Origin: Pseudomonadota bacterium
GTDB lineage: Bacteria; Pseudomonadota; Gammaproteobacteria; Xanthomonadales; Xanthomonadaceae
NCBI GenBank assembly: GCA_018242425.1
Contig: JAFEBX010000004.1
Coordinates: 62,001-126,000, forward strand
DNA: 64,000 bases
Reading direction: 5' to 3'
Every line of letters starts with the position of its first letter. Position 1 is the stretch's first letter. Both the position numbers and the translations under genes were made by a program. The notes beneath the pieces are model-generated. The model was not told the origin of the DNA and ran no database searches. It was given only the letters and a program-made list of their open reading frames with translations. Below are positions 1 through 13,684 of the stretch, piece by piece.

Positions 1-753
1 CGCGATCACGCCGATCTCGGTGCCACCGGCGGCCTTGGTCGTGCGGCGCTCGAAATCACCCAGGCCAAAGAACAGCAGGTAGGTCGACATCTTCGGCGAG
101 GTTCCGAAGGTCACGCGCTTCATGCCGTTGCCGGCGTCCTTGCTCGACTTGACCGGCATGTTGCTGACCGCCATCTGCCCGCTCGGCACCACCGCGGTGA
201 GGTCGAACACGGCCTTGTAGTTCGGCTCGTCCCAGCTCGGGATGAAGCGGCGGGCGTCGGAGTTCTCGAACTGGGTGTACAGCGCGCGCTTCTTGCCTTC
301 CTTGGTGTCGTAGTCGAGGGCGAAGATGCCGACGGCCTGGGTACCGATCTTGCCGGTGTAGTGCGTGGACAGCACGTAGCGGCCCGGCTTCAGTTCCTTG
401 TCGAAGGTGAAGGTCGCGGTCTGGTTGGCCGCGTCGATGCTGACCTGCGGCGTCATCGCGCCACCGGCACCCTTCAGGCTGGTCTGCGAGAAGGTCATGT
501 CGATCGCGTTGAGGGTGATCGTCTTGGTCGCCTGGACCACGGCGATGTCGATCGAGACCACGCCGTCGAAGTTCATGTCCTGCGCGTGCGGCGTCACTTC
601 CACCGTGTAGTGCTGCGGCACCACGTTGCGCGGCAGCTGGGTGGTCGTGGTGGTGTCGATGCGCGGCAGCGCGGACGCTGCTGCAGGCTTGGTGGCGGCG
701 TGGGCCTGGCCCGCAAGCGCGGCGGCGATGGCGAGGCTGAGGATGCGGGACAT
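1..753 (-). CDS. M1 family aminopeptidase, N-terminal part (cut by window edge)
   Basis: The 251 visible residues begin with an export signal (MSRILSLAIAAALAGQAHAA) and continue into the beta-sheet N-terminal domain of gluzincin M1 aminopeptidases (PQHYTVEVTPHAQDMNFDGV, then LPRNVVP, FIPSWDEPNYKAVFDLT and STYLLFFGLGDFE). The catalytic HExxH-x18-E and GxMEN motifs would lie beyond the left edge, so activity cannot be judged. The family trims N-terminal residues from peptides; the signal places this one in the periplasm or outside. The start at 753 is the first ATG ahead of the signal peptide. It lies 110 bp downstream of purA in the same direction, behind a hairpin. A second, different M1-type enzyme is encoded at 51552-53759. 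Confidence 0.88.
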   Translation of the reverse strand, partial: MSRILSLAIAAALAGQAHAATKPAAASALPRIDTTTTTQLPRNVVPQHYTVEVTPHAQDMNFDGVVSIDIAVVQATKTITLNAIDMTFSQTSLKGAGGAMTPQVSIDAANQTATFTFDKELKPGRYVLSTHYTGKIGTQAVGIFALDYDTKEGKKRALYTQFENSDARRFIPSWDEPNYKAVFDLTAVVPSGQMAVSNMPVKSSKDAGNGMKRVTFGTSPKMSTYLLFFGLGDFERRTTKAAGGTEIGVIA

Positions 754-829
754 GAACGCTCCGGTTCCGTGGGTTGGAAACCGGAGAGTCTGCGGTGAAT
801 AGCACCTGACCGCCCCCGCCAGAAGTCAT

Positions 830-855
830 GTCAACGGCGCGGGAACCCCGTTGAC
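830..855 (-). terminator. Hairpin after purA, terminator-like
   Basis: A perfect 8-bp stem (GTCAACGG at 830-837 with CCGTTGAC at 848-855) and a 10-nt loop lie just downstream of the purA stop and upstream of the M1 aminopeptidase gene. There is no T-run, so it may only slow polymerase or stabilise the purA 3' end. Confidence 0.4.
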
Positions 856-863
856 TATCCCAT

Positions 864-3087
<2,224 letters not shown>

Positions 3088-3091
<4 letters not shown>

Positions 3092-4113
3092 CGCCGCGCC
3101 TCCGCATTCCGGCCGCTGCTGCGATTCACGCTGCGATCGACTTCACGCGAAGCGTCGCGCAACGGGCGCTCGGTTTCCGTCGGTGTTGCCGTGGCGGGAG
3201 CCGGACTTGCGGCTGTCGTCGTGGCTGCCACGGGTGCGGTATCGGCGGCGACACTGTCGCGTACCGCGCCCTGCAGCACCACGTCGCGCGTCACGATCGG
3301 CGCTGCCTTGTATTGCGCGGCCAGCCCGCGGAAATGGGCGGCATCGCCCTGGGCATCGACGATGCGCGCCTGGCGATCACGCTCGGCTGTTGCAAGCATG
3401 GCATCCGCCTCTGCCTGCGCCAGCGGCAATTGCTTGGCGGCCTCTACCTTGGCATCGGCGACCGCACGCTCCTCGTCCTGCTTGATGGACTTGAGCGTGT
3501 TGCCGGCATCGCTCACCGCGCTCGGCAACACCGGTTCCGTCCACGTCACCGACAACGGTCGGATCCCAAGCCCCGCGCGCTGCGCCCGTGCCTGCAATGC
3601 CGCCAACGCCTGCGGCTCCAGTTGTCCGCCGCGACCGCCCAGCGTTGCCAGCGAACCGGCAGCCACCTGCATCGAAACCGCATCGCGCGCCATTCGCCGC
3701 AAGGCATCCTGTGGCACGTCGCCGCTGTTGGCGATGAAGCGGATCGGGTCGTCGATGATGTAGCCGATCTGCAGCGGCAGGTCGAACATGGCGGGATCGC
3801 CCACCATCACCGGCAGGGAGTCTTCGATCGTCTTGCGCGCACCGATCTCGATTCCGGTCGCACGTTCCAGCGGCCACGGCAATTTCAGGTGCACGCCAGG
3901 CTGGAGCACGCGCAACGGTTGACCCAGGCGCGAGATCACCGCCTGGCGGCCATCGCCGACCACCACCACGCTGGACAGGGCCAGCCAGGCCCCCAGCACG
4001 ACACCGGTCCACAGCACGGCCCCAGACCCCGGCAGCCAATCGCGCAGGTCGAGGCGCGACGGCGGTGGCGCGTCGGCGGGGTCGCTGTGTTTTCCGGGAG
4101 GATTCCAGGCCAT
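3088..4113 (-). CDS. hflK: SPFH protein, divergent HflK
   Basis: Partner of HflC in the FtsH-HflKC membrane complex. The 341-residue product has a Pro-rich cytoplasmic start (MAWNPPGKHSDPADAPPPS), one transmembrane helix near residues 30-50, the SPFH segment GDGRQAVISRLGQPL and VHLKLPWPLERA, a helical Ala/Gln/Glu region (residues about 215-275) and a Thr/Ala/Pro-rich disordered tail ending in many Arg residues. It lacks the Gly-rich N-terminal run of E. coli HflK. It precedes hflC with an ATGA-type 4-bp overlap and follows hflX by 37 bp. The assignment to HflK rather than a generic SPFH protein rests on pairing and order. Confidence 0.88.
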
Positions 4114-4150
4114 CGGGTTTCGTCGGGGCGCCTTGCTGGTCGCTAGTGTG

Positions 4151-5452
4151 TCAGATGGGGTCGGGTTCGGGCTCGGGCAAGAGCGGCCGCAGCACCTCGG
4201 CGTCGCCTGCGGCCATCAGGCGCAGCGCTTCGGTTTCCGGCAGGTCGATGGCGATGCGCCAGCCGGATTCGTCATGCGTCTCCGAACGGATCGCGTCCAG
4301 TGCATGCAGGCGCGCGCGCAGGCGCCCCGATTCGTTGGGCAGGCGCAACTCGCCGATCACGCGGCGCATCGCGAAGACATCGCCCAGCGCATCGCGCAAA
4401 TGATCGAGGCCGACGCCATCGCGCGCCGACAGCCATACCCGCGGCCGCGCGTCGGTCGGCACGTCGCGGCGTGCTTCCGCGCCATCGATGCGGTCGATCT
4501 TGTTGAACACCAGGATCTGCGGAAGATCGCCCGCGCCGATTTCGGCGAGCACGGCATCGACCTGGGCGATGCGATCGTCGCGATGCGGATCGGCGGCGTC
4601 GATCACGTGCAGCAGCAGGTCGGCCTCGCGCGCTTCGCTCAGGGTCGAACGGAACGCGGCTACGAGGTCATGCGGCAGGTCGCGGACGAAACCGACGGTG
4701 TCGGCGAGGATCGCCTGCCCGCCGGAAATGTCGATGCGGCGCACGGTGGGATCGAGCGTCGCGAACAGCTGGTCGGCGGCGTAGGCTTCGGCGCCGGTCA
4801 GCGCGTTGAACAGCGTCGACTTGCCGGCATTGGTGTAGCCGACCAATGCAACGCGCGGCAGCTCGCTGCGGGTGCGAGCGCGGCGCATCTGGGTGCGCTG
4901 CACCTCGACCTTGTCGAGCTTGCGCTGCAATTGCTCCAGCCGCGTTTGCAGCAGGCGGCGGTCGGTTTCCAGCTGGGTTTCACCGGGACCACGCAGGCCG
5001 ATCGAACCACCACGCTGGCGCTCCAGGTGGGTCCAGCCGCGCACCAGGCGCGTGGCCAGATGCTTCAGCTGGGCGAGTTCGACCTGCAGCTTGCCTTCGT
5101 GCGATTGCGCGCGCTGGGCGAAGATGTCGAGGATCAGTCCGGTGCGATCGATCACGCGCCTTTGCAGCGCGCGTTCGAGGTTGCGCTCCTGCACCGGCGA
5201 CAACGCGTGGTTGACGAGGACGAGATCGGCGCCGCTGGCTTCCGCGATCGCCTTCAATTCCTCGAGCTTGCCCTCGCCGATCAACGTCGCCGCGTTCGGA
5301 CGATCGATGCGCGCATTGGCGCTGGCGACGACGGTCGCGCCGGCGGAGCGCGCCAGTTCGACGAACTCCTCCAGCACATCTTCTTCGAGCCGGCTGCCGC
5401 GATGCGGCTGCACCAGCAACGCATGCTCACCCTTTTCCGAACGATCGAACAA
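4151..5452 (-). CDS. hflX: Ribosome-associated GTPase HflX
   Basis: GTPase of the Obg-HflX superfamily that binds the large ribosomal subunit and rescues or splits stalled ribosomes under stress. The 433 residues hold the N-terminal HflX domain (NARIDRPNAATLIGEGKLEE), a helical linker, the glycine-rich segment GGSIGLRGPGETQLETDRR, and a G domain with G1 GYTNAGKSTLFN, G3 DTVGF and G4 NKID. It sits 11 bp after hfq and 37 bp before hflK; the miaA-hfq-hflX-hflKC order is widely conserved. Start by homology and close spacing to hfq. Confidence 0.97.
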   Translation of the reverse strand: MFDRSEKGEHALLVQPHRGSRLEEDVLEEFVELARSAGATVVASANARIDRPNAATLIGEGKLEELKAIAEASGADLVLVNHALSPVQERNLERALQRRVIDRTGLILDIFAQRAQSHEGKLQVELAQLKHLATRLVRGWTHLERQRGGSIGLRGPGETQLETDRRLLQTRLEQLQRKLDKVEVQRTQMRRARTRSELPRVALVGYTNAGKSTLFNALTGAEAYAADQLFATLDPTVRRIDISGGQAILADTVGFVRDLPHDLVAAFRSTLSEAREADLLLHVIDAADPHRDDRIAQVDAVLAEIGAGDLPQILVFNKIDRIDGAEARRDVPTDARPRVWLSARDGVGLDHLRDALGDVFAMRRVIGELRLPNESGRLRARLHALDAIRSETHDESGWRIAIDLPETEALRLMAAGDAEVLRPLLPEPEPDPI

Positions 5453-5463
5453 TGCCGCTCCCG

Positions 5464-5826
5464 TCAGCCGTGGTGCGGCGGCTGGTCGTCTTCGTCTTCG
5501 TCCTCGTAATCGCCATCCTCGTCGTCTTCGTCATGGTCGTCCTGACCCATTTCGCGCGACGACGAGTCCTGCTGGACGTAGGCGCCCGTCGGCCCCACGC
5601 GCACGGCGCGCGCCGGCACCACGGTGGAAATCGCGTGCTTGTAGACCATCTGGCTGGTGGTGCCGCGCAACAGGACCACGAACTGGTCGAACGATTCGAT
5701 CGTGCCCTGGAGCTTGATGCCGTTGACGAGATAGATCGACACCGGCACGCGTTCGCGGCGGAGGACGTTGAGGAAGGGGTCTTGCAGGGACTGCGGCCGC
5801 GAGGCCTGGAAGTTGCGCTGCTGCAT
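5464..5826 (-). CDS. hfq: RNA chaperone Hfq with acidic C-terminal tail
   Basis: Hexameric Sm-like protein that pairs small RNAs with mRNAs. The core is standard: Sm1 around residues 10-45 ([30 protein letters not shown]) and the Sm2 signature with YKHAIST at residues 63-69. After about residue 85 comes a tail (residues about 93-120) made almost wholly of Asp, Glu, Tyr and Gly and ending QPPHHG. Total length is 120 residues against about 102 in E. coli. Acidic tips in other Hfq proteins compete with RNA on the core, and this one is unusually dense. It sits between miaA and hflX. Confidence 0.97.
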   Translation of the reverse strand: MQQRNFQASRPQSLQDPFLNVLRRERVPVSIYLVNGIKLQGTIESFDQFVVLLRGTTSQMVYKHAISTVVPARAVRVGPTGAYVQQDSSSREMGQDDHDEDDEDGDYEDEDEDDQPPHHG

Positions 5827-5888
5827 GGAGGAAATCTCTTGGGGAAAAAGTCGTTTTCGGCCCGCGTCTTTGGCGCGGTATCAATAGC

Positions 5889-6878
5889 TTACATGAAGCC
5901 GGCAAAACGCCCGCCGAACGAAGTCCCCTGCAGAAACAGCGCCATCGCGTCAACGAGTTGCCCGCGCTGGCGTTGCGCATCGAAACGGCGCACGTCCAGC
6001 TGCCCGCGCAACCATGTCATCTGGCGCTTGGCGAGCTGACGCGTCGCGGAAATGGCGCGGTCGCGGAATTGCGTGGCGTCGCCCTCGCCATCGAGATACT
6101 CCCAGGACTGGCGATACCCGACCGCGCGGATGGCGGGAAGATCGAGCGGGGCCGGATGACCGGCCAGCTGCGGCAAAGCGCGAAGATTCCCGACCTCATC
6201 GAGGAAGCCACGTTCAAGCATCAGGTCGAAGCGACGTTCGATGCGTGCGTGCAATTCCTCGCGCGATTCCGGCACCAGCGCCAGCTTCAGCACCCGCACC
6301 GGCCAGCGCGGCGCGTGCAGGTGTTCCGCCTGCCACTGCGTGATCGGCTTGCCACTGAGGCGGAACACTTCCAGTGCGCGCTGGATACGTTGCGGATCGG
6401 TGGCGTGGATGCGCGCCGCGGCTTCGGGATCGACTAGCGCCAGCTCGCCATGCAACGCCGGCCAGCCACGCTGCCCGGCTTCGGCGGCAATCGCCGCACG
6501 CGTGTCGGCATCGGCGCCGGGCATCGGCGCGAGCCCGGAAAACAGCGCATGCGCATAAAGGCTGGTGCCGCCGGCGAGGATCGGCAACGCACCGCGCGCG
6601 ACGATGGCGGCGACGGCGGACTTCGCTTCATCGACGAACTCCGCGACCGAATACGGCTGCCACGGATCGCGGATGTCGATCAGGTGGTGGCGGACGCGCT
6701 GCTGCTCTTCCTTGCCCGGTTTTGCGGAGCCGATGTCGAGTCCGCGATAGACCAGCGCAGAGTCGATGCTGACGATTTCACCACCAACGCGCTCGGCCAG
6801 GTCCAGCGCCATGTCGGTCTTGCCCGATCCGGTCGGCCCCAGCAGCGCGATCGCGACCGGGCGTGCGTCAGCGCTCAT
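5889..6878 (-). CDS. miaA: tRNA dimethylallyltransferase
   Basis: Transfers a dimethylallyl group to N6 of A37 in tRNAs that read UNN codons, the step before MiaB thiomethylation. The 329-residue product shows the P-loop [18 protein letters not shown] near residue 12, the substrate segment [36 protein letters not shown], and [18 protein letters not shown]. It lies 62 bp upstream of hfq and only 18 bp downstream of the permease gene. mutL, often next to miaA in other gammaproteobacteria, is absent here. Confidence 0.97.
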   Translation of the reverse strand: MSADARPVAIALLGPTGSGKTDMALDLAERVGGEIVSIDSALVYRGLDIGSAKPGKEEQQRVRHHLIDIRDPWQPYSVAEFVDEAKSAVAAIVARGALPILAGGTSLYAHALFSGLAPMPGADADTRAAIAAEAGQRGWPALHGELALVDPEAAARIHATDPQRIQRALEVFRLSGKPITQWQAEHLHAPRWPVRVLKLALVPESREELHARIERRFDLMLERGFLDEVGNLRALPQLAGHPAPLDLPAIRAVGYRQSWEYLDGEGDATQFRDRAISATRQLAKRQMTWLRGQLDVRRFDAQRQRGQLVDAMALFLQGTSFGGRFAGFM

Positions 6879-6896
6879 GGTCGCGCCATCAATGCA

Positions 6897-8330
6897 TCAA
6901 CCCTTGCGCGCCAGCATGCTGTGGCTGCGCGCGTAGACGAGATACACCACGACGCCAATCGCGTTCCAGGTCAGGAACCAGATCTGGGTCTTCTGCGGCA
7001 GGCTCCAGAACAGATAGAGGCAGCCGAGGATGGCCAACGGCCCGACCAGCCACGCCAGCGGCGTGCGGAAGCTGCGCGGGCGGTTAGGTTCGCGCTTGCG
7101 CAGCACCAGCAGGCAGGCGCCGACGGCGATGAAGGCCGCGAGCGTGCCGGCATTCGCCAGCGCGGCGATCTCGTCGAGGCGGGCCACGCCTGCAAGCGCG
7201 GCGACCAGCACGGCGGTGAAGGCGGTGATCGCGACCGGCGTGCCGGTGCGTGCGTTGACCTTGGACAGGCCGCGCGGCAACAGGCCATCGCGCGACATCA
7301 CGAAGAAGATGCGGCTCTGGCCGTAGAAGAATGCCAGCAGCACCGTCGGCAACGCGATGATCGCGACGATGCCGATCAGGAAAGCGACGGTGCCATGGCC
7401 GAGTTCGCGCATGATCAGCGCCAGCGGTTCGGCGCTCTTGCCGAACACGCCGAAGTTCATCGCGCCGATCGCGGCCAGCGCCACCAGCATGTAGATCAGC
7501 GTACAGCCGATCATCGAACCGACGATGCCGATCGAAAGATCGCGCCCCGGGTTCTTCGTCTCTTCCGCCGCGGTGGAAATCGCATCGAAGCCGTAGAAGG
7601 CGAAGAAGATGATCGCCGCCGCCGCCATCACCCCGCGCTCGACGCCATCGGCGCCCATCGATTTCGGGAACCCATAGGGCATGAACGGATGCAGGTTGTC
7701 GGCATTGAACGCCGGCAATGCGACCACGACGAAGATCGCCAGCGCGACGAGCTTGAACACCACCAGGAAGGCGTTGACCGTCGCGCTCTCGCGGGTACCG
7801 GCCATCAATGCGCCGGCAACCACGAACACGATCAGCACCGCCGGCAGGTTGACCAGGCCACCCGCGTGCGGACCGGCGGCAAGCGCCTTGGGCAAGGCGA
7901 CGCTCCAACCCATGTTGGCGTGCAGCCAGTCGAGGAAGCCGACGAAATAGCCGGACCAGCCGACCGCAACCGTGCTCACCACCAGCGAATACTCAAGTAT
8001 CAGGCTCCAGCCGATGATCCACGCCAGGCCCTCGCCCAGCGCCGCGTAGCTGTAGGTATAGGCACTGCCGGCCGCCGGCATCATCGTCGACAGTTCGGCA
8101 TAGGCCAGCGCCGCGCAAGCGCAAACCACGCCGGCGATCAGGAACGACAGCAGCACCGCCGGACCCGCCTTGTCGGCGCCGACGCCGATCAACGTGTATA
8201 TGCCGGTACCGACAATGGCGCCGATCCCGAGCGCGACCAGGTGCGGCCACGACAGGGTTGGCACCAGCTTGCGGCCTTCCTCGTGCTCGGTGATGCGATT
8301 GATGTCCTTGCGACGAAGCAGGCTTTGCAT
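6897..8330 (-). CDS. APC-family amino acid permease
   Basis: Inner-membrane amino acid transporter of the amino acid-polyamine-organocation superfamily, close to the cationic amino acid (CAT/YfnA-like) branch. The 477-residue product starts with a soluble helix (RRKDINRITEHEEG), then the TM1 motif LGIGAIVGTGIYTLIGV, and about 12 to 14 hydrophobic segments, including AGSAYTYSYAALGEGLAWII and AFYGFDAISTAAEETKNPGR, the conserved TM6 and loop. Substrate cannot be set from sequence. It lies between folP and miaA in the same direction, 18 bp before miaA, so it may share their transcript. Confidence 0.9.
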   Translation of the reverse strand: MQSLLRRKDINRITEHEEGRKLVPTLSWPHLVALGIGAIVGTGIYTLIGVGADKAGPAVLLSFLIAGVVCACAALAYAELSTMMPAAGSAYTYSYAALGEGLAWIIGWSLILEYSLVVSTVAVGWSGYFVGFLDWLHANMGWSVALPKALAAGPHAGGLVNLPAVLIVFVVAGALMAGTRESATVNAFLVVFKLVALAIFVVVALPAFNADNLHPFMPYGFPKSMGADGVERGVMAAAAIIFFAFYGFDAISTAAEETKNPGRDLSIGIVGSMIGCTLIYMLVALAAIGAMNFGVFGKSAEPLALIMRELGHGTVAFLIGIVAIIALPTVLLAFFYGQSRIFFVMSRDGLLPRGLSKVNARTGTPVAITAFTAVLVAALAGVARLDEIAALANAGTLAAFIAVGACLLVLRKREPNRPRSFRTPLAWLVGPLAILGCLYLFWSLPQKTQIWFLTWNAIGVVVYLVYARSHSMLARKG

Positions 8331-8414
8331 GCGATGGCGTCCGGTCGTGCGCGCATTTGGCGCGAATGACCGAAGCTTAGTCGAAAGCGCGTGCGAGCGG
8401 CCGGGCCGAGACGG

Positions 8415-9314
8415 TCAGGCGTCGTCCGGCCAGATGATTTCCGGCTTCGGCGCTGCCGCGCGCGGCATCGGCACTGCCGCCACCCCTTCCCATACCTTCA
8501 ATGCATCGACCGTTGCGGCGACATCGTGGACGCGCACGAGCTTCGCGCCGCGCTGCGCCGCGATCACATGGGCCGCGACCGATCCGGCCACCCGGTCTTC
8601 CGGCTTATCGCGCCCGGTCAGGCTGCCGATGGTTTTCTTGCGCGACATGCCGGCCAGCACCGGCACGCCGAGTTCGGTGAAACGCTCAAGCTGCGCCAGC
8701 AACTGCAGGTTGTGATCGAGCGTCTTGCCGAAACCGAAGCCGACATCGACGACGATGTTCTTCCTGGAGATTCCCGCCATTTCGGCCACGAAGATGCGTT
8801 CGGCGAGGAAGCGGTGGACATCGGCGACCACGTCGTCGTAGCGCGGATCGTCCTGCATCGAGCGCGGCTCGCCCAGCATATGCATCAGCACCACCGGCAC
8901 GCCGAGTTCGGCCGCGGCATCGAGCGCGCCTTCGCGACGCAATGCATAAACGTCGTTGATCATCCCGGCACCGGCGGCGACTGCAGCGCGCATCACTTCC
9001 GGTTTCGAAGTGTCGATGCTGACCGGGATCGAAACCTGTTTCGCCAGCGCCTCGATCACCGGGATCACGCGCCGCAGTTCTTCCTCGAGCGGAACGTCAT
9101 CGGCGCCCGGCCGCGTCGATTCGCCGCCGATATCGAGTATGCCTGCCCCCTCTTCCGCCAGTTTCAATCCATGCGCGATCGCGGCATCGGCGGTGTCGTG
9201 GCGACCGCCATCGGAAAACGAATCGGGGGTGACGTTGACGATGCCCATCACCCGGGGGCGATCGAGTTTCAGGACGCGGCCTGCGCAATCGAGTTGGGGC
9301 GTGGTGTCGAACAT
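8415..9314 (-). CDS. folP: Dihydropteroate synthase
   Basis: Cytosolic enzyme joining p-aminobenzoate to dihydropterin pyrophosphate in folate synthesis; the sulfonamide target. The 299 residues hold both family signatures: MGIVNVTPDSFSDGG near residue 23 and GGESTRPGADDVPLEEE, plus SIDTSKPEV, INDVYALRR and GFGFGKTLDHN. It follows ftsH by 151 bp, a common proteobacterial order. No glmM is seen downstream, although it often follows folP elsewhere; the next gene here is a permease. Confidence 0.97.
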   Translation of the reverse strand: MFDTTPQLDCAGRVLKLDRPRVMGIVNVTPDSFSDGGRHDTADAAIAHGLKLAEEGAGILDIGGESTRPGADDVPLEEELRRVIPVIEALAKQVSIPVSIDTSKPEVMRAAVAAGAGMINDVYALRREGALDAAAELGVPVVLMHMLGEPRSMQDDPRYDDVVADVHRFLAERIFVAEMAGISRKNIVVDVGFGFGKTLDHNLQLLAQLERFTELGVPVLAGMSRKKTIGSLTGRDKPEDRVAGSVAAHVIAAQRGAKLVRVHDVAATVDALKVWEGVAAVPMPRAAAPKPEIIWPDDA

Positions 9315-9360
9315 GCGTATCAGCTTACTGCCGAAGAAACCGTTCCCGATCCGTTACGAG

Positions 9361-9465
9361 CGATGACCTGCGGTTCGTGGTGGAGCGGAGCAAGCGCAGC
9401 GTATGTGAATACGTGAGCATTGCGAGCACCGCACGCGGACCGCAGGGCGAGCGCAGTAGGATCGG
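9361..9465. repeat. Repeat-like, partly palindromic spacer between ftsH and folP
   Basis: The gap holds a 5-bp hairpin (CGTAT at 9400-9404, ATACG at 9409-9413) inside a longer stretch of alternating GAGC/GCG words (GCAAGCGCAG on one side, GAGCATTGCGAGC on the other) that partly mirror each other. It looks like a dispersed extragenic repeat, but no second copy was noticed in this window. Confidence 0.3.
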
Positions 9466-11361
<1,896 letters not shown>

Positions 11362-11405
11362 TCGAATCCGATTCTCCGCGCGGTCACCCGCGCCGTTTTG
11401 GCACT

Positions 11406-12041
11406 CTACACCCTGGCTTGCGCGCGACGTCCTTGCGCCAGGGCATACACTTCATTGGAACGGCGGCGCGAGGCTGCCGGCTTGCGGATGGACACCTTGT
11501 CGTAACGCTTGCGCACGTCGCGTACGTACTCGTCGAAGCCCACGCCCTGGAACAGCTTGATCAGGAAATCGCCGCCAACCCGCAAGTGGGCATCCGCGAA
11601 TTCCATCGCCAGCTCCGCCAGATGCATGGCCCGCGCCTGGTCCACCGCATCCACACCACTCATATTGGGGGCCATGTCGGACAGGACAAGGTCGACCTCG
11701 GCACCGTTCAGCATGGTCACCAGCTGGGATAAGACGCTGTCTTCCCTGAAATCGCCATGAAGGAACTCGACCCCGGCCAGCCCCGGCATGTCGAGGATGT
11801 CGGTGGCGATGACCCGGCCGCTGTCGCCCAGGGCCTGGCGGGCCCACTGCGACCAGCCGCCCGGCGCCGCGCCGAGATCGACCACGACCATGCCCGGCCT
11901 GAGCAGGCGGTCGCGCTCGACCAGCTCCTCGAGCTTGAACGCCGCGCGAGAACGCAGCCCTTCGGCCTGCGCGCGTTTCACGTAGGGATCGGAAAAATGT
12001 TCTTTCAGCCAGCGTTGGCTGCTTTTGCTGCGCGTGGCCAT
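11406..12041 (-). CDS. rlmE: 23S rRNA 2'-O-methyltransferase RlmE (FtsJ)
   Basis: Methylates the 2'-OH of U2552 in the 23S rRNA A-loop, a late step in 50S assembly. The 211 residues hold the catalytic triad K36 (AAFKLEEL), D122 (SDMAPN) and K162 (FLIKLF), and the SAM loop [13 protein letters not shown] at 55-67. The start at 12041 ([15 protein letters not shown]) matches homologues; the open frame upstream is ignored. It is the first gene of the leftward ftsH cluster and is divergent from yhbY across 79 bp. Confidence 0.97.
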   Translation of the reverse strand: MATRSKSSQRWLKEHFSDPYVKRAQAEGLRSRAAFKLEELVERDRLLRPGMVVVDLGAAPGGWSQWARQALGDSGRVIATDILDMPGLAGVEFLHGDFREDSVLSQLVTMLNGAEVDLVLSDMAPNMSGVDAVDQARAMHLAELAMEFADAHLRVGGDFLIKLFQGVGFDEYVRDVRKRYDKVSIRKPAASRRRSNEVYALAQGRRAQARV

Positions 12042-12120
12042 GTCGAAGGTCGAGCTGTGTGGCCGGGCCGGTCCAGCCGTCATGATACCGTGTCGGTCCC
12101 CCAAGACCGTTCGCGCCTGC

Positions 12121-12426
12121 ATGTCACCCGCCCTTACCCCCGCCCAGATCCGTTTCCTGCGCGGCCAGGCCCATGACCTGAAACCCTTGCTGCAACTGGG
12201 CGCGAAGGGCCTGACCCCGGCTTTCGTGGCTGAGTTGTCCGCCGGACTGGAACAACACGAACTGGTGAAAGTGAAGGTCGGCGGCGAAGATCGCGACGCG
12301 CGCGACGCGGCGATCGCCGAACTGGTCGCCGGCACGGAAAGCGCGCTGGTGCAGCGGATCGGCCACGTGGCCATCCTCTACCGCCCCTCGCAGGACAAGC
12401 GCCGGATCGTCCTGCCCCGCGCCTGA
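12121..12426 (+). CDS. yhbY: CRM-domain RNA-binding protein YhbY
   Basis: Small protein of the CRS1/YhbY (CRM) family that associates with pre-50S ribosomal particles. The 101 residues are a single CRM domain: [19 protein letters not shown], then [28 protein letters not shown] and [12 protein letters not shown]. The start at 12121 (MSPALTP) matches family members. It is divergent from rlmE, another 50S factor, an arrangement common in gammaproteobacteria. The Mth938-like gene follows after 15 bp. Confidence 0.94.
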   Translation: MSPALTPAQIRFLRGQAHDLKPLLQLGAKGLTPAFVAELSAGLEQHELVKVKVGGEDRDARDAAIAELVAGTESALVQRIGHVAILYRPSQDKRRIVLPRA

Positions 12427-12441
12427 CGGGCCCTCGCCCTG

Positions 12442-12816
12442 ATGGAACTCGTCCAGGAACGCCCGGATTTCGAATACGTGCTGCGCGGCGCCGATGGCGG
12501 CCGCGTGCTGGTGAACAACCTGGCGTTGACCTCCAGCTGCATTGTCGCGCCGAACACGCTCGTGACCGATTGGCCAGTCACGGCCGTGGCAGCACTGGAT
12601 GACGCGGCACTGGCCGCACTCATCGATCTCCAACCCGACGTCATCCTGCTCGGCACCGGGGAACGCCAGGCGTTTCCGCCGGCGCGGGTGGTGGCTGCGG
12701 TACTGCAGCGCGGCATCGGCCTGGAGCCGATGGCCAACGCCGCCTGCGCGCGGACCTACAACGTGCTGGCCGGCGAAGGCCGCAAGGTCGTCGCGGCCTT
12801 CGTATTGCCGGGCTGA
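12442..12816 (+). CDS. Mth938-like domain protein (DUF498/NDUFAF3 family)
   Basis: The 124 residues form the small Mth938-like fold shared with the mitochondrial complex I assembly factor NDUFAF3; the bacterial role is not established. Markers are VNNLALTSSCIVAPNTLVTD, DWPV, the central DVILLGTGERQAFPP, and MANAACARTYNVLAGEGRKV. It follows yhbY by 15 bp and probably shares its transcript. Its stop lies 1 bp from the stop of the convergent nlpD gene. No complex I genes are in the window. Confidence 0.9.
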   Translation: MELVQERPDFEYVLRGADGGRVLVNNLALTSSCIVAPNTLVTDWPVTAVAALDDAALAALIDLQPDVILLGTGERQAFPPARVVAAVLQRGIGLEPMANAACARTYNVLAGEGRKVVAAFVLPG

Positions 12817-12817
12817 G

Positions 12818-13684
12818 TCACTTCTTCGGCAGGTACAGCTGGGGGTCGACCGGCTTGCCGTCGAAACGGATCTCGAAATGCAGCATGTCGCGCGGCGCGG
12901 CGGTGCGCCCCATCTCGGCGATCTGCTGGCCGGCGGCCACGCGCTGGCCCTCGGTGACCATGCGCTTGCGGTTGTGTCCGTAGGCCGACAGCCACTCATT
13001 GTTGTGCTTGATGATGATCAGCTCGCCGTAGCCGACCAGTCCGGCGCCGGAATACACCACCACGCCATCGGATGCGGCGCGCACCGGCTGGCCGGCGGTC
13101 CCGGCGATGTCGAGGCCCTGGCGCGTCGGCTCTCCGGCGAGATAGGTGCTGATGACCTGGCCATCGGCAGGCCAGCGCCACGCCAGGTTGCCGGCGGTCG
13201 GACGCGTGGTCGCGGCCGGTGGCGGCGTCGGGGCGGATGACGACGCGGAAGGCGTGGCCGGCCGCGGCGCCGGGACAACCACGGCGGTCGTGCTGGGCGG
13301 CGGTGGCGGCGCCTTGCCGTTGCGCGGATACAGGCGCACGCGCTGGCCGGGATGGATGGTGTACGGCGGCGGGATGTCGTTCCACAAGGCGAGATCCAGC
13401 GGCGTGATGCCGTTGGTGGTGGCGATGTGATAGACGGTGTCGCCCTTCTGTACTGTGTAGGTCGCGCCGTATTTCGGCGTCGAGATTTTCTGCGTCGCGC
13501 TGGCGGCGCTGGATGCCTGCGATGCCGGCGACATCGGCGCCGCGGTGCTGCGTGGCGGCCCCGACGGCGTGCGGTTCGACGGATATTCGACCACGCGCGC
13601 GGTGGTGCACGCGGCCAGTGCCGCGGTCGCGGTTGCAGCGGCCAGCAGGCGCGCGGAGATCGTGGGAAGTCGCGGCTTGGTCAT
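12818..13684 (-). CDS. nlpD: Lipoprotein NlpD: LysM plus degenerate M23 (LytM) domain
   Basis: Outer-membrane lipoprotein that in other bacteria activates the AmiC amidase at the septum. The 288 residues have a lipobox (LAAC, Cys26), a Ser/Ala/Pro linker, one LysM domain (YTVQKGDTVYHIATTNGITP), a long Pro/Ala/Thr linker and a C-terminal LytM domain. In that domain the first zinc-site His is replaced (RQGLDIAG), while SAYGHN and LHFEIR remain, as in non-catalytic activators. The start codon shares one base with the yqaA stop. rpoS, which often follows nlpD, is not here; the next gene is convergent. Confidence 0.93.
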   Translation of the reverse strand: MTKPRLPTISARLLAAATATAALAACTTARVVEYPSNRTPSGPPRSTAAPMSPASQASSAASATQKISTPKYGATYTVQKGDTVYHIATTNGITPLDLALWNDIPPPYTIHPGQRVRLYPRNGKAPPPPPSTTAVVVPAPRPATPSASSSAPTPPPAATTRPTAGNLAWRWPADGQVISTYLAGEPTRQGLDIAGTAGQPVRAASDGVVVYSGAGLVGYGELIIIKHNNEWLSAYGHNRKRMVTEGQRVAAGQQIAEMGRTAAPRDMLHFEIRFDGKPVDPQLYLPKK

